DNA of 64,000 nt from contig CM035428.1 in the NCBI GenBank assembly GCA_020310875.1, positions 104,181,661 through 104,245,660 of the forward strand, read 5' to 3'. Under the pieces are notes generated by a model. It had not been told where the DNA came from, ran no database searches, and saw only the letters and a list, made by a program, of their open reading frames with translations. The translations under genes and the position numbers were made by a program. This document shows positions 1 to 11,849 of this stretch, piece after piece. Positions within the stretch are counted from its first letter, which is position 1; each line of letters starts with the position of its first letter. The stretch comes from Ceratopteris richardii. Lineage: Eukaryota; Streptophyta; Polypodiopsida; Polypodiales; Pteridaceae.

Positions 1-381
1 GTACCAATTTTCATAAATTTTAGAGTTCATTTGAGCCCCCAAATAAGCCCTCCAAACCTAATTTCTAACTAGGCCGGGCACTAGGTCTAGATAGGGCCAC
101 TAGCTAGTCAAAAACTATAAAAGGAGCTAGAGAGCTCATTTTTGAAGAGAACAAATTGTAGTTTGAACTAAGAAGAGCTCTTGTAATTGTCTTTTGATCT
201 TAATCAAAGCTTCCATTGTCTCACTCTTTGTTCTTACCTATGTGCGTGTGTGTGTATGTGTGTGCATGCTTGTGTGCTTCTCCATCACCACTTGCGCACA
301 TCACTTGCTCGAGGTCTTCATACCATCCTCATGTCTTCCCGGATTGACATTAAAGGAGGTGCTACTCACCACTGAGCTACA
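1..381 (+). repeat. 5' LTR of element A (partial)
   Basis: Matches 6641-7018 over its whole length with scattered substitutions and small indels, and ends in GAGCTACA like the 3' copy. It contains TATAAAAG at 116-123 and a TG-rich stretch near 240-270 that recurs in the LTRs of D, E, B and F. Confidence 0.85.
116..123 (+). promoter_or_regulatory. TATA box of element A 5' LTR
   Basis: TATAAAAG followed by GAGCTAGAGAGCTC. The same arrangement occurs at 6755-6762 and, on the minus strand, in the LTRs of B, D, E and F, which supports a conserved RNA polymerase II core promoter. The transcription start should lie about 30 bp downstream. Confidence 0.7.
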
Positions 382-389
382 CCAAATTT

Positions 390-407
390 TGGAACCATTG
401 CTAGGGA
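390..407 (+). other. Primer-binding site of element A (tRNA-Asp type, degenerate)
   Basis: TGGAACCATTGCTAGGGA lies 8 bp after the LTR end. It agrees at 13 of 18 positions with the complement of the plant tRNA-Asp 3' end (TGGCGCCGTTGCCGGGGA), and the equivalent site in B is nearly perfect. The mismatches show decay. Confidence 0.7.
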
Positions 408-410
408 TCA

Positions 411-462
411 AGCTTTGAGGACGAGCATGTGATGGTAAGACGTAGAATAGAGACGTTGGAAG
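411..462 (+). promoter_or_regulatory. Conserved leader block with GGTAAG
   Basis: About 51 nt directly behind the primer-binding site match the leader of element B (minus strand of 26312-26361) with roughly seven differences, although the sequence farther on differs greatly. GGTAAG at 434-439 fits a plant 5' splice site. Splice donor or RNA-packaging signal are both possible; neither is shown. Confidence 0.5.
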
Positions 463-713
463 AGTAGGTAAGCATTTTCTTTTACTTGTTTTTACCTTCC
501 TCCTCACTTCTACACACCATATCCATTCATCATCATCTTCACCACCACGACCATATACCTCCATCTCCATTCATTTCCTCATTTTCACTTGGGAGCAAAA
601 GCGAGAGAGAGCTTGTATGCACACTTTTTTTTCGTGTCTTTCTCAGCATTCTTGCAGGTAACAACTTCCACTGCAGCTGTAGCAGCTCCAACAGGTGAGA
701 AAACTATCTGTGC

Positions 714-1392
714 GTTTCGAAGCATTGACCTCTATCGATCGGGATTGACATAAAGATTTGACTTTTGGTAAAACAAAGTGCACAACCACAAAGTACATGA
801 TTAACACATTCTAGATCACTAATTACAGGAAAAAAATTCCTTAATTTTCTATCAATTGCGATTGACAATGTCGATCGTGACCGACAACCACGACCAACAC
901 CTCTGTCAATCACGACCAATGCCCGTCAATTGCGATTGATAGCAACGATCGATAGAGCCAATCGACAGAGCTTGTCAATCGTGACCCACACTATCGATTG
1001 CGATCAACGACCATGACAGACTGCCACGTTAGACTCTTTCAATTGTGATTGACACCATCAATCGTGATTGATTGGAATTTCACAATTGACACAATAATTC
1101 GCATGCCCACATGTCCATCGTGACAGAAAAACTACCGATTGATTGAAATCATGCAAAAATTTGCAAAAAAAGCATCAATCACGATTGACACATCAATCAT
1201 GACTGACACATTGATCGCGACTGACACGTCGATCACCAGTGACACATCGATCGCGACTGACACATCGTTCACGACTATCATGTCGATCGCGATTGACACA
1301 TCGATCGTGACTGACACATCAATTGCAATTGATATCGTCAATCGCGATTGAAGGCCCTCACGAGTGACACCGTCGATTGTGATTGACAAAAT
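714..1392. repeat. Tandem array in leader of A, 18-bp period
   Basis: From 1174 to 1335 the sequence is nine consecutive 18-bp units of the type ATCGATCGCGACTGACAC with few changes per unit. Looser copies of the same motif extend on both sides. Because 18 is a multiple of three, both strands show spurious hexapeptide-repeat reading frames. The array sits between the primer-binding site and the coding part, the same place where B has a different array. Confidence 0.85.
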
Positions 1393-2250
1393 TTTTGGCA
1401 CTTTTTAGGGTTTGAATTTTTAGCATATTTTTGGGCAAATTTTGGTAAAATTAAGGGGTAATTGAGCATAAGGAAACCGTAGGAAACACTGTGGGCTAGG
1501 CTTGAGTGCCTGGATTCCTTGTTTTGACCCCTAAGTGCCTGACTGATCATAACTTCTTTATACGAACTCCATTTTCTACAATTTTGGTCTCGTGGAGTTT
1601 TAGTACAAGTATTTTAAAATTTTTCATCAGTTGGGATTAGGTTGTCAGAAGAATTTTAGGGCAAGTGCGAAAAAAGAGGAGTCTATACCTTTTAAGGGAT
1701 GTTTACAGGTTGTTTTGTCTATCTGTTCATCTTTGATCTAGCTCAATACTAATTCGTAAATCTTCATAGGTCTTTGGTGTGCAAGCAAGGGACTTCTAGC
1801 AGACTTGGCGAGGTGAACATCGGGCTTGGGCGAGTGTGTCCTAGGCTCACTTAGCAATCTGAAAAGCAAGAAGCTCAAGGTTGGGAATTCTCTTGACCCC
1901 CTCAGTCAATTCCTAGCTTAGGCTAAGTGCGAGTCATGCTAGAAGTAAGTTAGGGTGACGATAGGCATCTATCAAGTTGAAGACTACTTAAACACACAAG
2001 TTCAACCGGAAATATAATCTCTTTGTGATCGATAACTTTAAAGGAAAGAATTTAACGGATGAGGTACGATCAACTTGAAGTGTGGAAATTCACTCAAGTA
2101 TTCCTGACGACGTGTTATCAGACAAGAGCATAAACACGATAACCAACTAAAAAAGAACCAAGTGACTAATACAAATTGATATGCAATGAGGTTGTACTTA
2201 GAGTAAATTGGGGTTGTTCAATCAGGCATATGAACCTTAGATCAGGACAA
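1393..2250 (+). other. Rest of element A leader, no gene seen
   Basis: AT-rich leader without a credible reading frame. A stretch around 1500-1600 (a run ending in TTCCTTGTTTTGACCCC, then CATAAC and a pyrimidine-rich part) has a recognisable counterpart in the leader of B near 25200-25270 on the minus strand. A and B leaders are therefore homologous apart from their tandem arrays. Confidence 0.5.
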
Positions 2251-3744
2251 CATCTAGGGAGAGATAGACAAAGATGTGGATGACTAGTTCATAGCTTCCC
2301 TCAACCTGCTCATGGATGCATTGGGAGTACAAAACGCTGTTCATAACGCCCTCGTCCACTCTCAGAGATTTGAATGAAGACATGGGAAACGACCACCAAG
2401 ATTAGGAAAGCACATACACATTGTAGTTTCAAAACCACACGACATGACTTCCACGACCATCGCCATGACACACTCCACCCAACATACCAAAGAACCTCAC
2501 ACATCAAGTGCACCCCCATCCCCACCCTTGCCACCCTTCCCTCCAAATCCACCACCCTCACCTCATACCACAACCACCATTGTCTCTACTATCACTGACA
2601 CTGTCTCAATTGCTCTTAGTGAAGCACACGATATAGGTCAATCCTCACAACTATCACGATTCGATGCCACCAACTTTGTAACTATCACCATAGGCTATAG
2701 GGCTCTAACCATGGTTACAGGGAATCCCATTTCCCCTATCATGCATCTAGGAGGCCCACAGGCACAGTTAGACACACCATCATACACTTTCACCACAGTC
2801 ACCACACCTACCATCCCCATGTATATGGTAGCCCCCATGACTGCATCCATTCACGACCAAATGGACATATCACCCACAACTGCACCATTCCATCCCCCCA
2901 TATTTCCACAATCTCCTATTCCCTCACCACCAACATCACCATTTCCCACCATGGCATTCACCACCCCTTTTCCTCTTCCCTATCCCCTTGCATTCCAAAC
3001 CTTTCTAGCACCCACCCCTATAAATAATGTGCTCAACACTTTATATCAATGTGTTTCTCAGTTATAGCAGGATTATCAGCATTTAGACGCACATCATACA
3101 AATCTGTTCAAAGACCATGAGACTGTTGGAAGTGAGGTAGGCCCTTAGGCTCATGTCACAGGTCCATGGTTCCATAGGTCCAGTATATACAACATTAATT
3201 TAGCAATCTTCCATATTGACAAAACATGAACATACCACAACTTAATCATACAGATGATGAGATAAAGATAGAGAAAGAATAGACGACATGTGTAAGGTGT
3301 TACGTAAGCCATCGCTTACTCATAGTATCATATATACCAATGTTCAATGTACAATGTGGGAGCAAAACTCTCAACCACTCTATGTGATGAGAAATAGATG
3401 AATGAGTGAATGTACAATGTAACAAACATATTCAGATGTATGGGCAGAACTCTGAATATACATGAGATGCGTGACCTTATAGGTTATAGAAGAGTGAATA
3501 TGAGTGACTGAAAGAGGAAGGATCAGTGTGAACAGAAATCCTCAAACTCATGTGAACACACCTTCTTAAACACCTCATCAAATATGCATAAAGCATATAA
3601 GTACTAATTCTCTTGTACCTATGCCGAATAGGACTCCTCCTGATATGAACGCCACGGCTTCCATAAACTTTAAGTAGTACCTGTGTGCATAAAGAGAATA
3701 TGTACCTGAATACTTAACATAAGATGTGAATCTTATGTTAAACT

Positions 3745-3957
3745 CCATCTAATGTCTTTGAAGTAGCCAGATATCTTCTTGTAGAAGACAATCTTCAACC
3801 TAACATCTTCTTGTAGAAGATGATCTTCAAATACGCCATGTAGATGGTCCCATCCAATGTCTTTGAAGTAGCCAGACATCTTCTTGTAGAAGATAATCTT
3901 CAACCTAATATCTTCCTGTAGAAGACAATCTTCAAATACATCCTGTAGATGGGCGAT
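3745..3957. repeat. Two tandem copies of a ~106-bp unit
   Basis: The segment beginning AATGTCTTTGAAGTAGCCAG occurs at about 3750 and again at about 3857. Each copy also contains shorter internal repeats of the type ATCTTCTTGTAGAAGA. It lies inside the 1490-bp insertion. Confidence 0.8.
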
Positions 3958-4409
3958 CCTCACCATCAAGCTGCTAATGACCAAGTCTTCTTGCCATGAA
4001 CAAGAGATAACCTCCTCTCCATGAGGTAGAGTGTGAGCACACTCTTCATCTTCTCCAAGAAGAATCACCAAGAAGAACTCCATAGCTGCTCCTCAACATG
4101 CTTCAAGTTAGCACCATGGCTGCCCCATGTGCTAGAAGAAACACCACCTCTACTGAGGTCCAAGCTCTAGAAAGCTTGTGTTGATCCTAGGTGAAGGATG
4201 CAAGACAATAAGCCAAGCTTGTCTTATATAGGATTTTGTGTCCCTTGAAAAGTTGATAATAAAGCAATTGCTCAATAAAGCATAAGCGATCGTTCTTCAA
4301 AATCGTAATCCGGAGGGAAAAGCACAAAAACGCACTCCCGTTAGAACCCATCGCTGATTGCTGAAAATCATATTAAATGATATGATAAAAAACAAGCTTT
4401 CGCGTGCTG

Positions 4410-4477
4410 CCGCCTATGGGAATCGAACTCGGGTGGTTACTTTGGGAGGATAGCGACCTATCCACGCCGCCAAAGCT
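4410..4477 (-). other. tRNA-like segment with box A and box B
   Basis: On the minus strand a box-A-like TGGCGGCGTGG (4462-4472) is followed about 30 nt later by GAGTTCGATTCCC, a good box B (around 4418-4430). This resembles the head of a tRNA-derived SINE or a tRNA pseudogene. A clean cloverleaf and anticodon could not be assigned, so it is not called a tRNA gene. Confidence 0.4.
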
Positions 4478-6340
4478 CTAGTGTGTAAAGGATGTGAGTT
4501 TGACAACCATAGATGCTGGTACGCGGCCGTCAGCTTGAAGAAGTATAGAAGCTTTGTACACATCCTGTAAATTCTAGATAGAATGGACCAATAGGAACAT
4601 TGTTTATCCAACAGAGACATTACAAGAACGAATCGCGACCATGGAGAAGGACAAGGTGGAACTAAAACGCAACTATGACACCTTACAAAAACAGTATGAG
4701 GAGTTATTGATCAATCCCCCCGAACTAGATAAACAGGTGCAACAATATCTTGAGGAAATGCTATGCACACAACAGGCAAAAAATCACAAGATACACCATA
4801 ACCTCGCAGTACTGAGGAAGCACATGTCCCCCACATTAAAAGAGAATAAAATACTCCAAAAATAGAATGAAGAAAATCTAGAAGCGGCAATAGAAGGTTC
4901 ATCTCAAGAGATCGATCCGGAGCGGTTCAAAGCCCTCCCTTCAGCCACCATGAAGACAATATTGGATACACATGTAGACCTACTAGAGGCATATGATGCA
5001 TTAGAAAAAGAGCATGATGAACTATGAAGGAAATTGGCTAGTCAAAGAGAGCAACAGGGGGAAGCAACACCTACAACTGCCACACCTAAAGAGGTAACTG
5101 AATTGAAAGCACAAGTGGCCGCTTTGCAAACTAAACTTCCATAGTATGAATGGCAATCTTCTCCAATGGTGGAGCCAAAGCCTGAAGAGCTAGTCCCGAT
5201 TGAAGTTGAAGAGACATTTGAGGAACCTGCCCACACCTGGAGGCTGACAAATAGGGGAAGGGCTCGATACATTCAAGATTGAAGCTCTAGAATGGCTACA
5301 GAAGTTAGAAAAAGTCGACCACACTCATGATGATAGAGTGGTAGTTCAGATACAATCCGTGTCTCTTCTAGAAGAAATCGTAATCAAATTCGACTACTTC
5401 AAGAACTTATCTCATCATCTGTGGATTGGTACTTCTGATTATCTTTATGTACCATTTTGTGTGTTAATGGTAGATTATAACGTAGAGATCAAGCATCACA
5501 CCAAGAAGGAGCCAACCTTTGCAACCTAGTTTGCCCCTGAGGACATTCCTGAGAGTGCCACACAGGGCACCATCTTCCAGCGTACCTGGAGGATATGATT
5601 ACTAGAAACCTACTCGGAGATGGTGTGCACCTAGAACAACATGCCATTGTATATCAAGTAGAACCCCTGTTATTGCCCTAGCGCTCGATGACGATCATGG
5701 TCGGAGTTTGCTAACACAATAAAGAATGTCAAAGGATGTGACAAGTGGCTCAACTATGTATATCTGGCACTGCTATGTGGTACTGCAATGGTTGAATATA
5801 TGATTTCCACCATTAGGCATTTGAGCATTAGGTTCAAGAATGTACCAGATGTAATGGCACATATGTGCCTCAAAATATTTGAACTCATGCTTGTCATATT
5901 CCGTACATTCAAAAATGTTAGAAAGCCTCACCTCTTGGCCCTAGGTTTTAACAAAGGCAACCTCAATTTAGTATATGATATGAGCACCACCCCATTTGTA
6001 AATGTTGTATATGCATGGCATGCTTGTGTCAAACATCTCCTAGCATGCTTCAAACAGAAATTCGAAGAAATGTTTGTCACATAGTTATGGGAGTTTCACT
6101 CAAAAATCTTCATTCCCAGACCCTCTCATATGTTACACTTATTTGCTGTGGAGCAGGTCCTACACTCAGACAAGCTGCGTATGCCCCATCCGGAGGTACC
6201 TGGACCAGTAGATTAAGTTGCTTTACTCATAGATCTAGCCAGAGGACTGATGCTGGAGGAACATCACTTGGCCATAGATGTGGTCGAATATTACATCAAA
6301 TGCTCAGCTCAACAAGGGTTTGTTAGAGATGATAGACACG

Positions 6341-6353
6341 AGAGAGGGGGGAG
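6341..6353 (+). other. Polypurine tract of element A
   Basis: AGAGAGGGGGGAG directly before the LTR start TGTTGG. The reading frame of the 3'-ORF (RDDRHERGG) runs through it, as in D and E. Confidence 0.8.
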
Positions 6354-7018
6354 TGTTGGCAGTCAGAGCATGACATGACAAGGAAGCACAAGGTAGAGTA
6401 AAGGCCAGACAGGTCCTAGTAGACAAACAAGTCAAGGAAGGACTGTGAAATAGGATCAATAAGGAAGGTAACTCTCAAATAGAGGATCATGTAGGGAGCT
6501 CCAAGGAAGTGTATGCAAAATTTTGAATCATATTCTACACACACAATGAATACCATTGTAAATACCATTTCACCTTTTCGCAACTCCATTTTGTGCAAGC
6601 CAAGGAGTGTTTGAGCTTGAGGAGTATTAGATCTAGCCTTGTACCAACTTTCATAATTTTTAGAGTTCATTTGAACCCCCAAATAAGCCTTGGAACCTAA
6701 TTTTTAACTAGGCCAGACACTAGGTCTGGACAGGGCCACTAGCTAGCCAAAAACTATAAAAGGAGCTAGAGAGCTCATTTTTGAAGAGAAAAAAATGTAG
6801 TTTGAACTAAGAAGAGCTCTTGTAATTTTCTTTTGATCTTAATCAAAGATTCCATTGTCTCACTCTTTGTTCTTACCTACATGCGTGTGTGTATGTGTGT
6901 GCATGCTTGTGTGCTTCTACATCACCACTTGTGCACATCACTTTCTGGAGGTCTTCATACCATCCTCATGTCTTCCCGGATTGACATTAAAGGAGGTGCT
7001 ACTCACCACTGAGCTACA
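6354..7018 (+). repeat. 3' LTR of element A (665 bp)
   Basis: Starts TGTTGGCAG after the polypurine tract and ends GAGCTACA; its last 378 bp match the partial 5' LTR. TATAAAAG is at 6755-6762. It is followed after five bases by a long TA microsatellite. Confidence 0.85.
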
Positions 7019-7022
7019 ATAC

Positions 7023-7144
<122 letters not shown>

Positions 7145-7153
7145 CCATTATGT

Positions 7154-7455
7154 TTACATGTGTATGTATGTGTGTATGTATGCATGTTTGTATGTATGTA
7201 TGCATGCATGCATGTATGTATGTATGTATGTATGTATGTATGTATGTATGTATGCATGCATGCATGCATGTATGTATGTATGTATGTATGTATGTCTGTG
7301 TGTATGTGTGTATGTATGTATGTATGTATGTATGTATGTATGTATGCATGTATGTATGCATTTATGCATGCATGCATGTATGTATGTATGTATGTATGTA
7401 TGCATGTATATATGTATGTATGTATGCACATATGTATGTATGTATGTATGTGTAG
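7154..7455. repeat. (TATG)n microsatellite with TGCA variants
   Basis: About 300 bp of TATG units with interspersed CATG/TGCA and TGTG variants. Cys/Met/Tyr/Val-rich or His/Thr/Tyr-rich reading frames across it are not genes. Confidence 0.95.
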
Positions 7456-8828
7456 CAAGATTGGAAGATCTCACAAACAAATAATATTTACTTCTACAAA
7501 CTTTAAAAATAAGAGAACATGTCTTCCCTGTCCCTCCTTTGCCCTTTTATTAAAAATGACAGAGAATACCCTATTAATTTGTTTCTATAGTACAAGAATC
7601 TAAAGGGCCATTCAAGGGCTCATTCTTGACCTAATTTCTCTTTATGTGTGGGTATATTTGTGTTTCATATAGGAGGTATGCGACTAGGTGACAATTGATG
7701 TGTGCACTTATTTCTTTACCCTATTCATCCCCTTGTACAAAAAATAGGTAGCTTTGGAATGCTTTAGCATAGACATGTGGCCATGATACACACTTATTCC
7801 ATTATATGTTTAGGTACCTTAGGATTAAGCCTTGAGCTAGGGACCTTGTCTAAGCTAGCCCATGCCCCATGCATACATAGAGATGGCCTTATTTTCTTAT
7901 GTCTTACACTCTCTTCCATTTCTAAGGAGAATTATCCTCAATGATCTAAGAGGAGACTCATGATTTAGTACTATTTTGATGATACTAAATACTCTAGAGC
8001 CAAATGGTTTTAAATTCAAATCCCCTATTTAGCATCATCTCTTATATTCATAGTATTAGAGACTTTTACATTCCATCTTGCAGGCTTGATAATTTAATCC
8101 TTGGCCCTATCAAAAATTTTCCAACTTTGGCCCTTGATTCTATTTAGTTTCAAATATTTTTTTCTCTAGAATTTATAACACAATTTGAGTTCCTTAATCC
8201 ACATTGTGTATATAAACAAGATATGCAATCTAAAGAGATACAAAAAGATATATTGAATATTTGTGGAACTTCTATCATCGTCTGCATATCTTAAGACTAG
8301 AAAAGTACTTCATTATAAGATGATAATTCTAGGATGGTTATATGGCATTATCTAAGATGAGAAACTATGGGATGTATGTTGTAATCCATCTCAAAAGAGA
8401 ATAAAATGGTCGTCTTTTTATCCCTAATAGTGAATAACTCATGTACTTTGAAGACAATCCCTATGAACATCTTGCCATCTTGTAAGAGTTTGACTATCTT
8501 CTATATAAGTCCTATGTAAGTTGACATATTTATCTATATAAGTCCTATGTAAGTTGACATCTTTATCTATAACTATGGACACCATCAACCTATGTAATCT
8601 AGAGATATGCAATCTGAGCATCTTGTACGGCTTCCAATATCTCTTGAATGGGTATTCTTGGACATGTTCCTTTTATTTTCAATTGGTGAGCATCTAGCAT
8701 ACAAACCTTTCCTTTGCATTTATCTATTCCAAACTCTTATGAGTCATTGGAATTTTGACTTAACTTGCTTGATTAAGTAGGAGAAGTGATATTGGAAGCT
8801 CTACAAGATGATCAGATATTGTAAAAGG
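7456..8828. other. Intergenic stretch, no gene seen
   Basis: AT-rich sequence without a reading frame that looks coding. A short tandem pair of about 37 bp (TATATAAGTCCTATGTAAG, around 8502-8570) is the only local repeat noticed. Confidence 0.5.
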
Positions 8829-8976
8829 ATATCAAAGTTATGCATTTAATATTACGAAAAGGTGAAAATACCAACTTCGTTTCAAACAAAAATGGAACTA
8901 GTATTCATATGGTTTTTGTTTGAAATGAAGTTGGTATTTTCATCTTTCCATAATACTAAATATATAACTTTGATAT
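8829..8976. repeat. 148-bp inverted repeat (hairpin), foldback/MITE-like
   Basis: Arms of 64 nt at 8829-8892 and 8913-8976 surround a 20-nt loop. The arms begin ATATCAAAG and end CTTTGATAT and differ at about seven positions by eye, all transitions that still allow G:U pairs in RNA. A foldback transposon remnant and a precursor of small RNA are both possible. No clear target duplication was found. Confidence 0.8.
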
Positions 8977-9687
8977 ACGTAATCACTAAATTTGTTTCCA
9001 CCTACTTGGTCACTTTATAAAGATGTCCTATAGGTAGGAACATGAAAACCAAAGTTTCTTGCCTTTACATGTATCTAGATCCTCATCTTTGAGTATTTGG
9101 CAAAAAAATTACCTTGTTTTCTTAAGTTATGAAGATATTTCGAATCTTGGATCTCTATTACTCATTCTATGCTAGAAAGATAGACAAAAATATCCCACAT
9201 GATCAAGGTTCCCTTCAAAATCAAACCTATCGAGAGATATTTTTTGATACAGTAGCATCGCGAGATGTAGCCTAGAAACAACTAGACAAAGGATGTGTGT
9301 GAGTGTAGAGGTCCTAAGAAAACAATGCCCACATGCAACTAGATTTGCTCAGTTTTCTATATCTCATCAAGTTCATTTCACCTCAAAGCCACTAACTATG
9401 TGCAAGTACACTCACTTTTCAATCCCTAGCATGATTGCCAATATGTAGAGCCCTTATGCCTAAGGGAAAGATGGAGCACACAATGATATTTTGCTCAAAC
9501 TTCTCGTAATATGCCAAATGCTCCTTGTTCTAAATCTTTGGTTTCATGTGGATGTGTTTGTTGAAGGGAGGAGAATGGACACCCTAATGCATATCCAATC
9601 ATAGACCTCAAATTGTATCTCTCTTTCTTTTCCTCTTTCTCACTTACTCTCACACACACTTCTCACGTGTTCTCTCTCACTCTCCCA
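8977..9687. other. Intergenic stretch, no gene seen
   Basis: No coding frame or recognised repeat, ending in a pyrimidine-rich run (9620-9690) before the minisatellite. Confidence 0.5.
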
Positions 9688-11806
9688 TTATTAGTAGTCA
9701 TTAATTAGCTAGTTATTAGTTTGCTATTACTAAGTAGTAGGTGGTTAGTTGTTACAAGGTGTTAGATTGTTACTAGTTAGTTCTCACTAATTAGTTATTA
9801 CTAATTAGCTTGTTAGTAATTAGCTATTATTAAGTAGCTGGTTCTTGGTTAGCTACTTGTAATTAGCTATTACTAAGTAGCTGCTTCTTAGTTAGTTCTC
9901 AGTAATTAGCTATTACTGAGAACAATCAGCTTGTTAGCTATCAGCTATTACTAAGTAGCTGGTTCTTGGTTAGTTGTTTGTAACTAACACTTACTAATTA
10001 GCTTGTTACTAATCAGATATTACTAAGTAGATGGTTCTTGGTTAGCTGTTTGTAATTAGCTATTACTAATTAGCTTGTTACTAATTAGCTTGTTACTAAT
10101 TAGCTTGTTACTAATTATCTTGTTACTAATTAGCTATTACTAATTAGCTTGTTACTAATTAGCTATACTAAGTAGCTGGTTCTTGGTTAGCTGTTTGTAA
10201 TTATCTATTACTAATTAGCTTGTTACTAATTAGCTATTACTAATTAACTTGTTATTAATTAGCTATTACTAATTAGCTTGTTATTAATTAGCTTGTTACT
10301 AATTAGCTTGCTACTCATTATCTTGTTACTAATTAACTTGTTAGTAATTAGCTATTATTAAGTAGCTTGTTCTTGGTTAGTTGTTTGTAATTAGCTATTA
10401 CTAATTAGCTTGTTACTAATTAGCTATTACTAATTAGCTTGTTACTAACTAGCTTGTTACTCATTAGCTTGTTAATTAGCTATTACTAATTAGCTTGTTA
10501 CTAATTAGCTATTACTAATTAGCTTGTTACCAATTAGGTATTACTAGTTAACTTGCTAGTAATTAGCTATTACTAAGTAGCTTGTTCTTGGTTAGTTATT
10601 TGTAATTAGCTATTACTAATTAGCTTGTTACTAATTAGCTATTACTAATTAGCTTGTTACTAATTAGCTTGTTACTAACTAGCTTGTTACTCATTAGCTT
10701 GTTACTAATTAGCTATTACTAATTAGCTTGTTACTAATTAGCTTGTTACTAACTAGCTTGTCACTCATTAGCTTGTTACTAATTAGCTAATACTAATTAG
10801 CTTGTTAGTAATTTAGCTATTACTAAGTAACTGGTTCTTGGTTAACTGTTTTTAATTAACTATTACTAATTAGCTTGTTACTAATTAGCTTGTTAGTAAT
10901 TAGCTATTACTAAGTAGTTGATTCTCGATTAGTTGTTTGTAATTAGTTATTACTAATTAGCTTATACTAATTAGCTATTACTAAGTAGCTATTACTAAGT
11001 AGCTAGTTCTTGGATAGCCGTTTGTAATTAGCTATTACTAATTAGCTTGCTACTAGTAACCTATTACTAAGTAGCTGGTTCTTAGTTAGTTCTTAGTTAT
11101 TAGCTACTACTATTTAGCTTGTTAACAATTAGGTATTATTAAGTAGCTAGTCGTTGGTTACTTGTTTGTAATTAATTATTACTAATAATCTATTACTAAT
11201 TAGCTTGTTACCAATTAGCTATTACTAAGTAGCTAGTTCTTAGTTAGTCTTTAGTAATTATCTACTACTAATTAGCTTGTTAATAATTAAATATTACTAA
11301 GCAGCTAGTTCTTGGTTAGCTGTTTGTAATCAGCTATTAATAATTAGCTTCTACTAATTAGCTATTACTAAGTAGCTCGTTCTTGGTTAGTTGTTTGTAA
11401 CTAGCTATTACTAATTAGCTTGTTACTAGTTACCTATTACTAAGTAGATGGTTCTTAGTTGTTAGTAATTATCTATTACTATTTAGCTTGTTAAGAGTTC
11501 GCTATTATTAAGTAGCTACTTCTTGGTTAGTTGTTAGTAATTAGTTATTAGTAATTATCTTGTTACCAACTAGCTATTACTAAGTAGTTGGTTCTTGGAT
11601 GGTTATTAGTAATTAGCTATTACTAATTAGCTTGTTACTAATTGGCTATTACTTAAGAGCCAGTTTCTTGGTTATTTGTTTGTAATAAGCTATTTCTAAA
11701 TAGCTTGTTACTAGTTAGCTATTAATATTAGCTTGTTACTAGTTAGTTGTTACTATTAGATTGTTACTATAAGTTACTTGTTACTGGTTCTTGTATAATT
11801 AGCTAA
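9688..11806. repeat. 2.1-kb AT-rich minisatellite (TTAGCTATTACTAA family)
   Basis: Composed of alternating 14-15 bp words such as ACTAATTAGCTTGTT and ACTAATTAGCTATT, interspersed with AAGTAGCTGGTTCTTGG and TTAGCTGTTTGTAATTAGC. The long words recur every 100-250 bp and give a loose higher-order pattern. Copies become more degenerate toward 11700. CTAATTAG palindromes are frequent. There is no coding frame. Confidence 0.9.
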
Positions 11807-11849
11807 AATCGTGAACTGATGATTGAAAATAGGATTACGTGAGATACAT

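Larger units (their letters stand above)
3124..4613. mobile_element. 1490-bp TG...CA insertion, probable solo LTR
   Basis: Begins TGTTGGA and ends TCCAACA, and is bracketed by GAGAC at 3119-3123 and 4614-4618. The interrupted 3'-ORF of A continues on the other side. Perfect 5-bp duplication with short inverted termini is the signature of LTR-retrotransposon integrase. No internal coding domain or second LTR is seen, so a solo LTR is most likely; a small non-autonomous element is the alternative. Family and strand not determined. Confidence 0.75.
2251..6345 (+). pseudogene. Decayed 3'-ORF of element A (C-terminal two thirds)
   Basis: Frames at 2255-3118 and 4619-6340 align by eye with the 3'-ORF of E and F. 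In order: a segment containing FIASLNLLMDALG (FVESLNLLADTCG in F), the Pro/Ser/Thr-rich stretch 2444-3067 with QMDISPTTAP, the coiled-coil part from 4641, then the conserved C-terminal domain from about 5500 with YMISTIRH and DMSTTP. The homologue of the N-terminal region is absent. Several in-frame stops and frameshifts occur, and a 1490-bp repeat splits it at 3123/4619. No transmembrane segment is evident. It is not expected to make protein; function of the family is unknown. Confidence 0.75.
1..7018 (+). mobile_element. Gypsy element A, gag-pol-deleted, 5' end outside window
   Basis: The two ends carry the same LTR sequence in direct orientation: 1-381 matches 6641-7018, so the window opens about 288 bp inside the 5' LTR. 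A tRNA-Asp-type primer-binding site follows the first LTR and a purine tract precedes the second. No gag, protease, RT or integrase sequence is visible between them; after about 1.85 kb of leader the element goes straight into the decayed C-terminal two thirds of the 3'-ORF that E and F carry behind pol. It is therefore a non-autonomous deletion derivative. It is interrupted by a 1490-bp TG...CA repeat at 3124-4613. The target duplication cannot be checked because the left flank is missing. Confidence 0.85.

Noticed and set aside
1132..1401. Repeat proteins rich in Ile-Asp/Thr-Asp on both strands
   Set aside because: The 18-bp tandem array is a multiple of three and stays open in several frames by chance.
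4410..4477. Functional tRNA gene
   Set aside because: Boxes A and B are recognisable, but no consistent acceptor stem or anticodon arm could be drawn.
4641..4865. Independent small coiled-coil gene
   Set aside because: It is the coiled-coil part of the decayed 3'-ORF of element A, in line with E and F.
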